Below are positions 27,118 through 35,254 of a stretch of 64,000 bases of DNA, in pieces. The DNA is from Acidisoma cellulosilyticum (GTDB lineage Bacteria > Pseudomonadota > Alphaproteobacteria > Acetobacterales > Acetobacteraceae): the NCBI RefSeq assembly GCF_020621385.1, contig NZ_JAESVA010000001.1:744001-808000 (forward strand). Direction: 5' to 3'. The notes under the pieces are model-generated. The model was not told the DNA's origin, did no database searches, and saw nothing but the letters and a program-made list of their open reading frames with translations. The position numbers were made by a program, and so were the translations under genes. Each line of letters starts with the position of its first letter. Position 1 is the first letter of the stretch.

Positions 27118-27569
27118 GCCCGACCACCGCTTCCCGCCGTCTCAGACAGAGCCTTGCCACACTGGCCGCTCTGGCCTTGCCGCTCGGCCTGCTGGCCGCC
27201 TGCGCGGAGGCGCCGCAACAGTCCCGCAGCGAGCAGTCGCAGTATGACGCTTGCCACCGCATCGCGGATCAGGTGGTGACCCATGCCAATGCCGATGCGC
27301 TGGCACAAAGCGACCCGACCAGCTCGCCTTTCGCCGCCACGTCCACCTTGCCCAATTCGACCAATGCGCTGGCGATCGAGCATCAGCGCCAGGACGTGAT
27401 GACGGATTGCATGCGCCATCTCGACACGCAGCCCGCCAATGTCGGGGATATCACAGCGACGCCGCAGGGCGGCGCTACGGGCCAGCCGATCACGCCGCCC
27501 CCCGCGGACCTGGCGGAACCGACCGGCAGCGATCTCACCAAGCCGCCGATCCTGCCGCCCGCCCAGTAA
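27114..27569 (+). CDS. small lipoprotein of unknown function
   Basis: A 151-residue protein with a lipoprotein signal: basic start SRRLRQSLATLAALALPLG and a lipobox LLAAC that would be cleaved before Cys31. The mature part is polar, with two further Cys (about 47 and 101) that could form a disulfide, and a Pro-rich C-terminus (TKPPILPPAQ). No known domain. It overlaps the upstream hypothetical gene by 4 bp (ATGA), so it is probably the last gene of the transglutaminase/ATP-grasp operon. A strong terminator follows 20 bp later. Confidence 0.7.
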   Translation: MSPTTASRRLRQSLATLAALALPLGLLAACAEAPQQSRSEQSQYDACHRIADQVVTHANADALAQSDPTSSPFAATSTLPNSTNALAIEHQRQDVMTDCMRHLDTQPANVGDITATPQGGATGQPITPPPADLAEPTGSDLTKPPILPPAQ

Positions 27570-27589
27570 GCCAGGGCGACAAGCCGCAC

Positions 27590-27621
27590 AAAAGGCGAGT
27601 CCCGACCGGGACTCGCCTTTT
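27590..27621. terminator. bidirectional rho-independent terminator
   Basis: Perfect hairpin with arms AAAAGGCGAGTCCC and GGGACTCGCCTTTT around a GACC loop region, with T-rich sequence on both sides. It separates the plus-strand lipoprotein gene from the minus-strand gene ending at 27627. Confidence 0.9.
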
Positions 27622-27626
27622 GTGTT

Positions 27627-28127
27627 TTACGGCGAAAGCTGCGTCGGCTGGCCGCCGGGTGGCGGCGTCAGGGACTGGCTTTGAATCGCGCCACTCGGCG
27701 GCATCGCCTGGGCTCCCGGCGAGGGGGCACCCGGCGAGGGCTGCTGATATTGCTGCTGATCCTGGTACGGCGCCGGGCCGTTGCTTGTCAGGGGCTGTGG
27801 CGGTGGCATGCCGCCATAGGCGTTACCACCGGCCACGGGCGTGCTGGACGGGACAGGCGGCGCGCCATGTTCCCTTGCCCAAAGCGGGTCACCGAGATCG
27901 AGCTGCTTCGGCGTCGTATTGGTGGCGGTCAGCGCGCCGGCGCCAGCGCCGACAGCGGCACCGACGACAATGCCGATCGGACCACCGATGATGCCGATTG
28001 CGGCCCCCGTGCCGGCACCGGTCGCGACCCCACCGGACGTTCGCCCGGGATTGCTCGATCCGCAGGCCGTCAAAAAACCCACTGCGGCCAAGGCCAGACT
28101 GTAACGGATCGTGAGCTTGCTTGTCAT
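27627..28127 (-). CDS. glycine-zipper lipoprotein
   Basis: A 166-residue protein with a lipobox FLTAC (Cys22) after a short hydrophobic signal. Residues about 33-68 are a glycine-zipper membrane segment ([19 protein letters not shown] followed by [14 protein letters not shown]), as in outer-membrane proteins such as SlyB/OsmB-like lipoproteins. The C-terminal half is rich in Pro, Gln and Gly ([14 protein letters not shown]) and probably disordered. Likely an envelope-stability lipoprotein; no enzymatic motif. Confidence 0.72.
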   Translation of the reverse strand: MTSKLTIRYSLALAAVGFLTACGSSNPGRTSGGVATGAGTGAAIGIIGGPIGIVVGAAVGAGAGALTATNTTPKQLDLGDPLWAREHGAPPVPSSTPVAGGNAYGGMPPPQPLTSNGPAPYQDQQQYQQPSPGAPSPGAQAMPPSGAIQSQSLTPPPGGQPTQLSP

Positions 28128-28262
28128 GCTGACCCTTCTAAGGTTGGGATCTGCCTCTTCCCTTCAGGCATTCCGAACCCATTGTCGAGTAAGCCGAACG
28201 GAAGAAGCGTTTCAGGGTGCTGCCATGGATTGAGGCGGCACATGTCAAAAGGAGGAATCGCG

Positions 28263-28766
28263 ATGGCGCAATTCGACTTGAAGGGGCTGCCGCAGCGCCC
28301 TGCCTGGGTACAGGAATTTCAGGCTTTCATCATGCGGGGCAATGTTATCGACCTCGCGGTCGGTATCATCATCGGTGCCGCTTTCACGGGGATTGTCAGC
28401 AGCCTCGTCAAAGACATCCTCAATCCGATTCTGGGTCTGATCGTGGGCGGCATCGATTTCAGCAATCTGTTCCTGACGCTGAAGGGTCCGCATGTGGCGA
28501 CGCTGGCCGATGCGCAGAAGGCCGGCGCGGTGACGATGAATTTCGGCCTGTTCATCAATGCCGTGATCAATTTCCTGATCGTGGCCTTCGCTATCTTCTG
28601 GCTGGTGAAGATGATTTCCAAGCTCCACAGCAAGCCTGAAGCCGCTCCCCCGCCGGGGCCTACGCCCAGCGAAGTGCTGCTGACGGAAATCCGGGATCTG
28701 TTGAAGGCGCAGGAAGGTCTGGCTGGGCCGACCGTCGTCAGCCCGAAGTTGATCGACCCGACCTGA
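28263..28766 (+). CDS. mscL: large-conductance mechanosensitive channel MscL
   Basis: A 167-residue pentameric inner-membrane channel that opens under membrane tension to release osmolytes. It has the N-terminal amphipathic region, TM1 [20 protein letters not shown] with the G-x3-G pore-lining pattern, the [19 protein letters not shown] loop, and TM2 [20 protein letters not shown]. The C-terminal bundle [15 protein letters not shown] is typical. The ATG at 28263 has a strong AAAGGAGG. An extended upstream frame is open but lacks family similarity. The N-terminus before TM1 is a little longer than in E. coli. Confidence 0.96.
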   Translation: MAQFDLKGLPQRPAWVQEFQAFIMRGNVIDLAVGIIIGAAFTGIVSSLVKDILNPILGLIVGGIDFSNLFLTLKGPHVATLADAQKAGAVTMNFGLFINAVINFLIVAFAIFWLVKMISKLHSKPEAAPPPGPTPSEVLLTEIRDLLKAQEGLAGPTVVSPKLIDPT

Positions 28767-28792
28767 CGGCCGATGGCTGGGTGTGGGCGCGC

Positions 28793-29500
28793 TTACTGTG
28801 CGCCTGCACCGAAGCCCACGAAACCGGCCGACGCGTTGGGGGAACCGGAACCGCCGGAAGACGTCGGTGCGCTCTCGGCAAAGCTGGTCGTGCTGGCGGA
28901 CGGGCGGGCCGCGACCGTCTGATAAGATTTCGACTTGCCGGTCTTTGCCTTAGCCGCCGGTTGCGGCGCATCGAAAAAGCCGACCGGCGTGGTGACCGTC
29001 TTCTGATCCTTGGAGCTGAGGCCCAGCGTATTCGCCGGCGGCTGGGCCATCGGGCCCTGCGCATCGGTGATGTCGCCGCCACCGGCATGCAGCAAGGTCA
29101 CGAGCAGGAAGGTAATGCTGTTGCGGGCGAGGGAGACCGAGAGGTCGATCGGCGTCTGCCCCACGGCATCCGTCGCACTCAGATCGGCGCCGCGCGAGAG
29201 CGCATCGCGCGCGGCCGTGATGTCGCCGCGGTTGATCGCGTCGAACAGCTCGTCATTCGGGGAAAGCAGGGTCGCGTCGATCGTGCCCTGATTGACCGGG
29301 CCGGACCGGCGCGCACCGGGCAGACCGGCGACGGACGGCTGCGCCGCCTGACCACCATTGCCGCCTTGCACGACGGGACCCATGGAGGTCGGTTGAGGAA
29401 GGGCCGCCTGGGCCATCGCGGAATGGCCCGGCAGGGTCGCGGCCGCGACGAGGCCGATGAGCAAGCCGGGCGCAACCCGCGTGATGATCCGACTGGTCAT
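28793..29500 (-). CDS. exported ankyrin-repeat protein
   Basis: A 235-residue protein with a signal peptide (APGLLIGLVAAATLPGHSAM, cleaved near AMA-QA). Residues about 82-140 carry ankyrin-type helices (DELFDAINRGDITAARDALSRGA and then DAVGQTPIDLSVSLARN), about one and a half to two repeats. The C-terminal 70 residues are Ser/Ala/Gly-rich and probably disordered. Ankyrin repeats bind proteins, and the partner in the periplasm is unknown. It converges on mscL with a 26-bp gap. Confidence 0.7.
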   Translation of the reverse strand: MTSRIITRVAPGLLIGLVAAATLPGHSAMAQAALPQPTSMGPVVQGGNGGQAAQPSVAGLPGARRSGPVNQGTIDATLLSPNDELFDAINRGDITAARDALSRGADLSATDAVGQTPIDLSVSLARNSITFLLVTLLHAGGGDITDAQGPMAQPPANTLGLSSKDQKTVTTPVGFFDAPQPAAKAKTGKSKSYQTVAARPSASTTSFAESAPTSSGGSGSPNASAGFVGFGAGAQ

Positions 29501-29587
29501 ATCTTAATCGTCTGCTCCGTCCCGGAAAGCGGAGGGCAAAGGCCGGCCCCGTCTTTCGCGTTATGATGGCGTCCGCTGCAGGCAAGA

Positions 29588-30103
29588 TCAGCCGAAAGCG
29601 GGGTTCAGCCACCAAAATCCTACATTGAGATAGGCTCCATAGCAGAGCCAGAGCAGAGAAGGGAGTAACAATGCGCCCGCAAAGCGGTGCCGATACCAAA
29701 AAGCATAGGTAGTGGCGGAAGCGGTGCCGATCAGCAGGAGCATGACGACAAGCCCGGCCCCCGGCGAGTGCAATCCAAAAAAGACCGGTGCCCAGAGCGC
29801 GATGAGCGCGATTTCCCAAGCCCAGAGCCGAAGAGCCGCCCGCGGGCTGAGGCGCCAGGGGTCCATTTGGCGCCATAACACCCAGGCCGCGATACCAAGG
29901 CTGACATCGGCCAAGGCCCAGATCAGGGAAAAGACGTGACTCGGCGCGGTAAAGGGGGGCCGACGCAGCGAAAGATACCAATGCGTCAAAGCATGGTCAG
30001 CGACACCCGAGGCCGCCACCTGCACCAGCAGAGACAGACCCACGAATCCGACCAATCCCAGGATCTGGCCGCCACGGCTGTGGCCGCCGCCGAATTGCCC
30101 CAA
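29588..30103 (-). CDS. tspO: TspO/MBR-family membrane protein
   Basis: A 171-residue protein with five membrane helices. Family marks are HWYLSLRRPPFTAPSHVFSL between helices 1 and 2, WAPVFFGLHSPGAGLVVML around helix 4, and PSLLWLCYGAYLNVGFWWLN at the end. TspO binds porphyrins or heme and in alphaproteobacteria modulates tetrapyrrole-linked or stress responses. The length is normal with a slightly extended N-terminus. The direct neighbours do not point to a pathway. Confidence 0.9.
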   Translation of the reverse strand: MGQFGGGHSRGGQILGLVGFVGLSLLVQVAASGVADHALTHWYLSLRRPPFTAPSHVFSLIWALADVSLGIAAWVLWRQMDPWRLSPRAALRLWAWEIALIALWAPVFFGLHSPGAGLVVMLLLIGTASATTYAFWYRHRFAGALLLPSLLWLCYGAYLNVGFWWLNPAFG

Positions 30104-30234
30104 ATTCTGGAAAACACGCCCCCTTCCGTGCGCAAGCGTTGCTTTTGCCGGAGCTTAGGGGGCGATTATGAAGCTTGGAAGACCGTCATGACAGAAAGCG
30201 GACGGGTGAGCGGCTCAACCCGTCGTGATCGCTG

Positions 30235-31200
30235 TCAGCGCAGGTTGCGGTCAGGCGCGCTGGCTGCGATTGCCGGACCGTTGAAATCCGGTGCGGCGGC
30301 CAATTGGACGCTCTGCGTGAACAGCGCGTTGTTATGACGGCGCTGCGCGGGGCTGCGCAGATCCGCCGGCGGGCGATCGCCCAGCGCGATTTGCGGCGCC
30401 GGCCCGTTGGACGCCATCAGGGTCGCCGGGGCGCCATGCGCATAGATGAACCCGTAGGTCGGGTAGACGGACCCGTAGGTGGCGGCGTGGCCGAGCGCCA
30501 TGCGCACCGCCGTCCAGTCGTTATTCGGAGAGACGTCGACGACGGAAATATCCGAGGAAACGCCGCCACGCACGAAGCCGGGGCCGCCCCAATTGGCCTG
30601 AGTGATCAGGATTTCACGACGGTTGACCACTTCCTGCACGACAGCGACATGGCCGAGGCGCATGCGGCCATTGGCGCGGAAATTCAGCACGCTGCCGGCC
30701 TCGGGGCTCTGGCCACGCTCATAACGGCCGGCGGCCTCGTTCCACCAGGTAAAGGCATTGCCGGAGAGCGAAATGCCGGAAACCTGGCGGGCATAGGGCA
30801 CGCATTCCAGGTAACCGTGATGATAGACGCCGTCGCCGTAGAGCGCGACCGCATTGCGGGTGCGCCAGATCGTACGGGTATAAAGCTTGCCGTGACGGCG
30901 ATAGCTGTAGCTGACCCGCTCCTTCGTCGCATGGCCATGCGCATTCGCGGACGCAACGGCATTGCCATGATGGCGATCGTTATGCGCGATTACGCGGCCA
31001 TGATGCTTACTGCTCGCGACGCGCGTCGTCCCATGCTTGTGGGATGCGGCAGCATGCAGATGGTGGTCAACTTTGTGTGTGTGTGCGAAAGCCGAGACGG
31101 AAACCAGCGATGAGCCTGCAACCAAAAATGATGCAAAAACACAGACTTTTCTGAGCATGTTCTGCATCGGTTTAAGGGCCATCCGTCTGAGGGTCTTCAT
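30235..31200 (-). CDS. secreted CHAP-domain hydrolase with His-rich N-terminus
   Basis: About 321 residues. The signal peptide is VCVFASFLVAGSSLVSVSAFA; starts at 31257, 31200, 31167 or 31155 are all possible, and I took 31200 for a normal n-region. After cleavage comes a histidine-rich stretch of about 60 residues (HTHKVDHHLHAAASHKHG and SKHHGRVIAHNDRHHG). The CHAP domain (about 125-270) has Cys in YLECVPYARQVSG, His in RLGHVAVVQEV and the ITQANWGG segment, the Cys-His pair of NlpC/P60-like peptidoglycan amidases. The C-terminal tail is disordered. Likely a cell-wall hydrolase; the His block may bind metal. Confidence 0.82.
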   Translation of the reverse strand: MKTLRRMALKPMQNMLRKVCVFASFLVAGSSLVSVSAFAHTHKVDHHLHAAASHKHGTTRVASSKHHGRVIAHNDRHHGNAVASANAHGHATKERVSYSYRRHGKLYTRTIWRTRNAVALYGDGVYHHGYLECVPYARQVSGISLSGNAFTWWNEAAGRYERGQSPEAGSVLNFRANGRMRLGHVAVVQEVVNRREILITQANWGGPGFVRGGVSSDISVVDVSPNNDWTAVRMALGHAATYGSVYPTYGFIYAHGAPATLMASNGPAPQIALGDRPPADLRSPAQRRHNNALFTQSVQLAAAPDFNGPAIAASAPDRNLR

Positions 31201-31308
31201 CAGTTCGTGAGACCGGGGTAACGGAGCCGTGTTTCCCTGACAACCGCAGATCGACAAAAATGCATGTCAAGGCGCGTTTTAGACGAATTTCGCTACAGAA
31301 CGTGATGG

Positions 31309-31334
31309 GTTTTTAGGATCAAATTCCTAAAAAC
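31309..31334. promoter_or_regulatory. perfect AT-rich inverted repeat between CHAP gene and ridA
   Basis: Ten-base arms GTTTTTAGGA and TCCTAAAAAC around a TCAAAT loop, within a 334-bp space (31201-31534) that otherwise shows no gene. On the minus strand it lies upstream of the CHAP gene and downstream of ridA. It could be an operator for the CHAP gene or a weak terminator; there is no adjoining T-tract, which argues slightly for an operator. Confidence 0.4.
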
Positions 31335-31534
31335 TACCCCTGACAGACTTGAACGCGGTTCAAGACGCCCACCAACCGTGAGAATTCCAGATTCGGGTGC
31401 AGTGCAGCAAAACGGTCGGGCAAGGGAAATCGGCCACAGACGGCCAGATGGGTTCAGCACGAAACGGGTCCGATGCGGGTCCCGATCGGCAGACACAGAG
31501 CCGCCGCGCACGGCCGCTCTGTGTCGTCAGGCGG

Positions 31535-31885
31535 TTACTTGCAGGCAGTGACCATGATTTCGACGAGGTGCTTGTCATCGGCCATATTGGCTTCGACACA
31601 GGCGCGGGCCGGCGCCATGCCTTCCGGCAGCCAAGCCTGCCACACGGCATTCATGGCCGGGCGATCGGTGATGTGCTTCAGCCAGATCTGGGCGGTCAGC
31701 AGGCGGGTCTTGTCGGTGCCGTGCAGTTCCAGCAGCTCATCGATCTGAGCCAGGACTTCTTCGGTCTGACCGGTCACGTCCTTGTCGAGGTCCTGGCCCG
31801 TGCAGCCCTGGAGGTAGACGAAGCCGTGATATTCAACAGCGGCCGACAGGATCGGGCCGGCATTGGTGCGGAGAATCTTGCTCAT
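31535..31885 (-). CDS. RidA/YjgF/UK114-family deaminase-like protein
   Basis: A 116-residue trimeric-fold protein. Family members hydrolyse reactive enamine/imine intermediates made by PLP enzymes. Typical segments are the VYLQGCTGQDLDKDVTGQTE strand and PARACVEANMADDKHLVEIM, the latter being the conserved R-x-C/V-V-x-V region with the key Arg. This sequence is divergent from canonical RidA (ILSAAVEYHGF start), so it may be another RidA subfamily. It sits next to pdxY, a PLP-salvage gene, which makes a PLP-related role attractive but unproven. Confidence 0.85.
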   Translation of the reverse strand: MSKILRTNAGPILSAAVEYHGFVYLQGCTGQDLDKDVTGQTEEVLAQIDELLELHGTDKTRLLTAQIWLKHITDRPAMNAVWQAWLPEGMAPARACVEANMADDKHLVEIMVTACK

Positions 31886-31974
31886 GAGAAATCCTCGGAG
31901 GTGAGAATAAAGCGCGCGGCGGTTGCGCGCCCTGGCGACCTATAGCGCCCTTCCCGCCGCCGCGCGACGTGCCG

Positions 31975-32823
31975 TCAGACGGAAACCGGGCGCAAAACGG
32001 TCGAAGGCGAGACAAGCTCCTGCTGCGCGGCGATCAGCGCAATCTCGCGCTGCCCCAGTTCGGCCGTCCGGCGCAGGATGCCGAAAATGGCGGAACCCGC
32101 CGCACTCAAAGCGTCCGCCGCCGATTTCCCTTGCAGCGTATGGACCAGGAAAAGTGCCGCGACGGCGTCACCCGCGCCATTGACCGACAATGGCAGCAGC
32201 GGCGCACGAAGCCGATGATAGTCTCCGCCCTCGGCCGCCAGCATATCCAACTGGTCGTCCGGCGTTTCCGGCGTGCGCAGGCTGGTCACCAGCACGCGGC
32301 GCGGGCCGCGGGCCTGCAATGCCGCGACGGCATCTTTGACGCCTGCCAGCGTATCGCAGGGCAGACCGGTAAGATGGCGCAACTCGAACAAATTCGGCGT
32401 CAGGATATCGGCGGCCGGGACGATCTGGTCCCGCATCAGCTCGGCAATCCCCGGGCGCACATAGACGCCGGTATCATCGTCGCCGATCACGGGGTCCGCG
32501 CAATAGATCGCGCGCGGGTTCGCGGCCTGCAGCCGGGCACGCGCATACAGCACGGCCTCGGCCACCTGCGGATCGCCGAGATAGCCTGACAGCAGCGCGT
32601 CGCAGCGCGGCAGCGCTCCCCGCTCCTCGATACCGGTCACGACCTCGCGGATCAGGTCCGGCGGCAGCACGCTGCCGCGCCAGCTGCCGTAGCCGGTATG
32701 GTTCGAGAACTGGACCGTATTGATGGCCCAGACCTCCGCCCCCAGGCGCTGCATGGGGAAGACGGCGGCGGCATTGCCGACATGCCCGTAGGAGACCCAG
32801 GACTGAATCGAGAGAATGTTCAT
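31975..32823 (-). CDS. pdxY: pyridoxal kinase PdxY
   Basis: A 282-residue ribokinase-superfamily kinase that phosphorylates pyridoxal to PLP in the salvage pathway. It starts NILSIQSWVSYGHVGNAAAV, the B6-kinase start that binds substrate. It has INTVQFSNHTGYGSWRG, YCADPVIGDDDTGVYV and the C-terminal anion-hole/catalytic SVNGAGDAVAALFLV (GAGD with the catalytic Asp). Length matches PdxY. It lies 89 bp upstream of ridA on the same strand, so the two may be co-transcribed. Confidence 0.95.
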   Translation of the reverse strand: MNILSIQSWVSYGHVGNAAAVFPMQRLGAEVWAINTVQFSNHTGYGSWRGSVLPPDLIREVVTGIEERGALPRCDALLSGYLGDPQVAEAVLYARARLQAANPRAIYCADPVIGDDDTGVYVRPGIAELMRDQIVPAADILTPNLFELRHLTGLPCDTLAGVKDAVAALQARGPRRVLVTSLRTPETPDDQLDMLAAEGGDYHRLRAPLLPLSVNGAGDAVAALFLVHTLQGKSAADALSAAGSAIFGILRRTAELGQREIALIAAQQELVSPSTVLRPVSV

Positions 32824-33011
32824 GACATTCTGACTAACACGGGTTTGTGCGGCGGCTGAGAGGCGCCTGCGCCATACGCGCCATGAAGCCGCCTCATGTC
32901 GGTTTCAGTCTCCCGCTCGTCAGCGGTGGCAAGAATCACTCGCCCCCCCATATGCCGCCCGACTAAGCCGGTCGTCACCGAGTTTTGCCCCCTCCAGCTG
33001 AGGACGCTTCC

Positions 33012-34103
33012 ATGGCGCGCACGCCGCTTCTGTTCCAGCCCATCAGTTTTCGGGGCGTCACCGCCCGCAATCGCATCGCGGTCTCGCCCATGTGCCAGTA
33101 TTCGGCGAGCGACGGCGTGCCGAACGACTGGCACATCCAGCATCTGGGCGCCCGGGCCATGGGCGGCGCCGGCATCGTCTTTACCGAGGCGAGCGCGGTT
33201 TCGGCCGTCGCCCGCATTACGCCGAACGATCTCGGTCTCTATAATGATACGCAGCAGGCGGCTTATGCGCGCCTGGCTGCGCTGATCACGCTGGGCGGCG
33301 CCGTGCCGGGCATTCAGATCGCCCATGCCGGCCGCAAGGGTAGCTGCACCCGTCCCTGGGAAGGTGATCGCTATATCCCGGTCGCCGAAGGCGGCTGGCA
33401 GTCGGAAGGCCCGACCGAGCAAGGCTTTTCGGAGACGAAGGACCCGGAGCCTCATGCCCTGACGCCGGCCGAAATCGGCACCGTCGCGGCGCAATTCGCG
33501 GGCACCGCACGGCGGGCGCTGGCCGCCGGCTTCAAGATCGCCGAAATCCACGCCGCCCACGGTTATCTGCTGCATTCCTTCCTGTCGCCCATCAGCAATA
33601 CCCGCAGCGACGCCTATGGCGGCGACGTGCGCGGCCGTGCCCGCATGCTGATGGAAGTGCTGGACGCGGTGCGGGCCGTCTGGCCGACCGAACTGCCGCT
33701 TTTCGTGCGCCTGTCCTGCTCGGACTTCATTCCCGGCGGTCTGACGCCCGACGGCGATATCCTCACCATCGCGCGCATGATCGCGGCGCGCGGCGACGTC
33801 GATCTTATCGATTGCTCGGCCGGCGGCATTTCGCCCGAGCAGAAAATTCCCTCGCTGCATCCCGGCTATCAGGTGCCCTTCGCGGAGATCATCCGCCGCG
33901 AAGCCGGGATCGCGACCGGCGCGGTCGGGCTGATCGAACAGCCCACCCATGCCGCTGAAATCATCGCCAACGAGCGGGCCGATATCGTTCTGCTCGCTCG
34001 TGCGGTGTTAGCCGATCCTGCCTGGCCCCTGCGCGCGGCGCGGCGTCTGGGGGTGGAGGTCGACCTGCCCGGTCCCTACGGACGGGCGACGGTCCACGAA
34101 TAG
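33012..34103 (+). CDS. old yellow enzyme, YqjM-like NADH:flavin oxidoreductase
   Basis: A 363-residue FMN ene-reductase of the YqjM/thermophilic-like class. The N-terminal IAVSPMCQYSASDG has the class-defining Cys that tunes the flavin, with IQIAHAGRKGS (substrate-binding His pair) and EIHAAHGYLLHSFLSPISNT following. Phosphate binding is near the C-terminal ADIVLLARAVLADP. These enzymes reduce activated C=C bonds of unsaturated aldehydes, ketones or nitro compounds and often serve in electrophile stress. The ATG at 33012 with GAGG upstream gives the family start MARTPLLFQPI. The 188 bp before it (32824-33011) hold only the divergent promoter region. Confidence 0.93.
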   Translation: MARTPLLFQPISFRGVTARNRIAVSPMCQYSASDGVPNDWHIQHLGARAMGGAGIVFTEASAVSAVARITPNDLGLYNDTQQAAYARLAALITLGGAVPGIQIAHAGRKGSCTRPWEGDRYIPVAEGGWQSEGPTEQGFSETKDPEPHALTPAEIGTVAAQFAGTARRALAAGFKIAEIHAAHGYLLHSFLSPISNTRSDAYGGDVRGRARMLMEVLDAVRAVWPTELPLFVRLSCSDFIPGGLTPDGDILTIARMIAARGDVDLIDCSAGGISPEQKIPSLHPGYQVPFAEIIRREAGIATGAVGLIEQPTHAAEIIANERADIVLLARAVLADPAWPLRAARRLGVEVDLPGPYGRATVHE

Positions 34104-34204
34104 CAGGCGGCCGGAACGATAGTCACAGGATGACATATCGTTTCTAATATGAAATAAAATGACGACCTCGCACCGGGTCGCTCCCTACCCAAGGATGAAA
34201 GCCG

Positions 34205-34795
34205 ATGAAGTTCACCGCACCTGCCTCGCCGCGTCTGGTCCTGGCCCTCGGGCTTGCCGCCGTCTGCGGCTTGGGCCCGGTTCGCGTCATCACCGCGGCC
34301 CATGCCCAAACCACGCCAGCACCAGCCGCCGCGACCGCGCCCGCCGCCGCCAGCCCGACCACGCCGGCCGAGGTTCCTGCCCCGTCGAAAACCTCTCCCA
34401 CCGCCAGCGCCACCGGCGCAGCCCATCGCCACGGCAGTCAGGCGCTGAACACCTACCTGACGGCGCTCCATCAGGACCTGAAGATCACGGCGGACCAGGA
34501 AACCCAATGGACGGCCTTCGCGGATAGCATGCGCGATAACGCGGCCACGTTGGGGCAAGCCTATCGCACCCGGCGTCAGCAATTGCCGACCATGGACGCG
34601 ACCCAGGACCTCAGCTCCTTCATTCAGGTCGAACAGCTGCGGCTGGACGGGCTGAAGAAAAGCTCGGATGCCTTCTCTGCCCTCTATGCCGTGATGCCGG
34701 CCGAGCAGAAAAAGGTCGCGGATGCGGTCTTCCTGTCCGATCTGCCGGGCGGTCCGCGCCATAAGGCGCCAGCCAAGGGCAAGACGACGCCCTGA
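34205..34795 (+). CDS. periplasmic Spy/CpxP-like LTXXQ protein
   Basis: A 196-residue exported protein. The signal peptide is LVLALGLAAVCGLGPVRVI ending AHA-QT. Then comes an Ala/Pro/Thr-rich spacer (about 35-75), followed by a helical domain with LKITADQETQWTAFADSMRD, a version of the LTxxQ motif of Spy/CpxP chaperones, and a second helix pair. It may be an ATP-independent periplasmic chaperone or stress sensor. The gene starts after a weak ribosome site (AGGATGAAAGCCG). The neighbouring rpmE is a separate unit. Confidence 0.75.
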   Translation: MKFTAPASPRLVLALGLAAVCGLGPVRVITAAHAQTTPAPAAATAPAAASPTTPAEVPAPSKTSPTASATGAAHRHGSQALNTYLTALHQDLKITADQETQWTAFADSMRDNAATLGQAYRTRRQQLPTMDATQDLSSFIQVEQLRLDGLKKSSDAFSALYAVMPAEQKKVADAVFLSDLPGGPRHKAPAKGKTTP

Positions 34796-34841
34796 CACCA
34801 GCCGTCGCCTGCCTGCAGGGCGCGGGGCTGACCCTACTCAG

Positions 34842-34891
34842 TGGCAACTGGCAATCTCGCAGTTGCCATAAGCCTTCGCGCCCTTTATAGG
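34842..34891 (+). promoter_or_regulatory. rpmE promoter with overlapping palindrome
   Basis: A sigma-70-type promoter: -35 TTGCCA at 34863-34868, 17-bp spacer, -10 TATAGG at 34886-34891, about 54 bp before the rpmE ATG. The -35 is the right arm of a perfect 9-bp inverted repeat, TGGCAACTG (34842-34850) and CAGTTGCCA (34860-34868), so a repressor bound there would block RNA polymerase. The repeat could alternatively be a weak terminator for the upstream gene, but no T-tract follows. Confidence 0.55.
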
Positions 34892-34944
34892 CGACCGCTT
34901 CCGCGCTTCCGGTCGTATCGGCGGCGCCGACTGGAACGGAAGCC

Positions 34945-35172
34945 ATGAAAGCCAATATTCATCCCGACTACCACGAGATCAACATCATCATGACCGATGG
35001 GACCGAGTATAAGACTCGTTCATGCATGGGGTCTGCTGGTGACACGCTGCGCCTGGACATCGATCCGAAGTCGCATCCGGCCTGGACGGGCCAGCAGCGC
35101 ATCATCGATACCGGCGGCCAGATCGCGAAGTTCAACAAGAAATTCGCCAGCATCGGCGTCCGCAAGGGCTGA
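34945..35172 (+). CDS. rpmE: 50S ribosomal protein L31
   Basis: A 75-residue ribosomal protein of the large subunit. It has the family start [20 protein letters not shown] and [20 protein letters not shown]. The zinc-binding CxxC pairs of the classic form are missing (only Cys27 is present), so this is the zinc-free type usual in alphaproteobacteria. It is monocistronic, with its own promoter and terminator. Confidence 0.96.
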   Translation: MKANIHPDYHEINIIMTDGTEYKTRSCMGSAGDTLRLDIDPKSHPAWTGQQRIIDTGGQIAKFNKKFASIGVRKG

Positions 35173-35205
35173 TTTCGCTAGTTTCTAGCGTCTGACGATT
35201 TTTTG

Positions 35206-35238
35206 AGAGCCGCTTCTTGAACGAGAAGCGGCTCTTTC
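35206..35238 (+). terminator. rho-independent terminator of rpmE
   Basis: Hairpin arms AGAGCCGCTTCT and AGAAGCGGCTCT around a TGAACG loop, followed by TTTCTATTTCT, 33 bp after the rpmE stop. Confidence 0.88.
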
Positions 35239-35254
35239 TATTTCTAGATCATCG

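Noticed and set aside
27681-28262. N-terminal extension making a 361-residue MscL
   Set aside because: The upstream part is Arg-rich, antisense to the glycine-zipper lipoprotein, and MscL starts normally at 28263 after AAAGGAGG.
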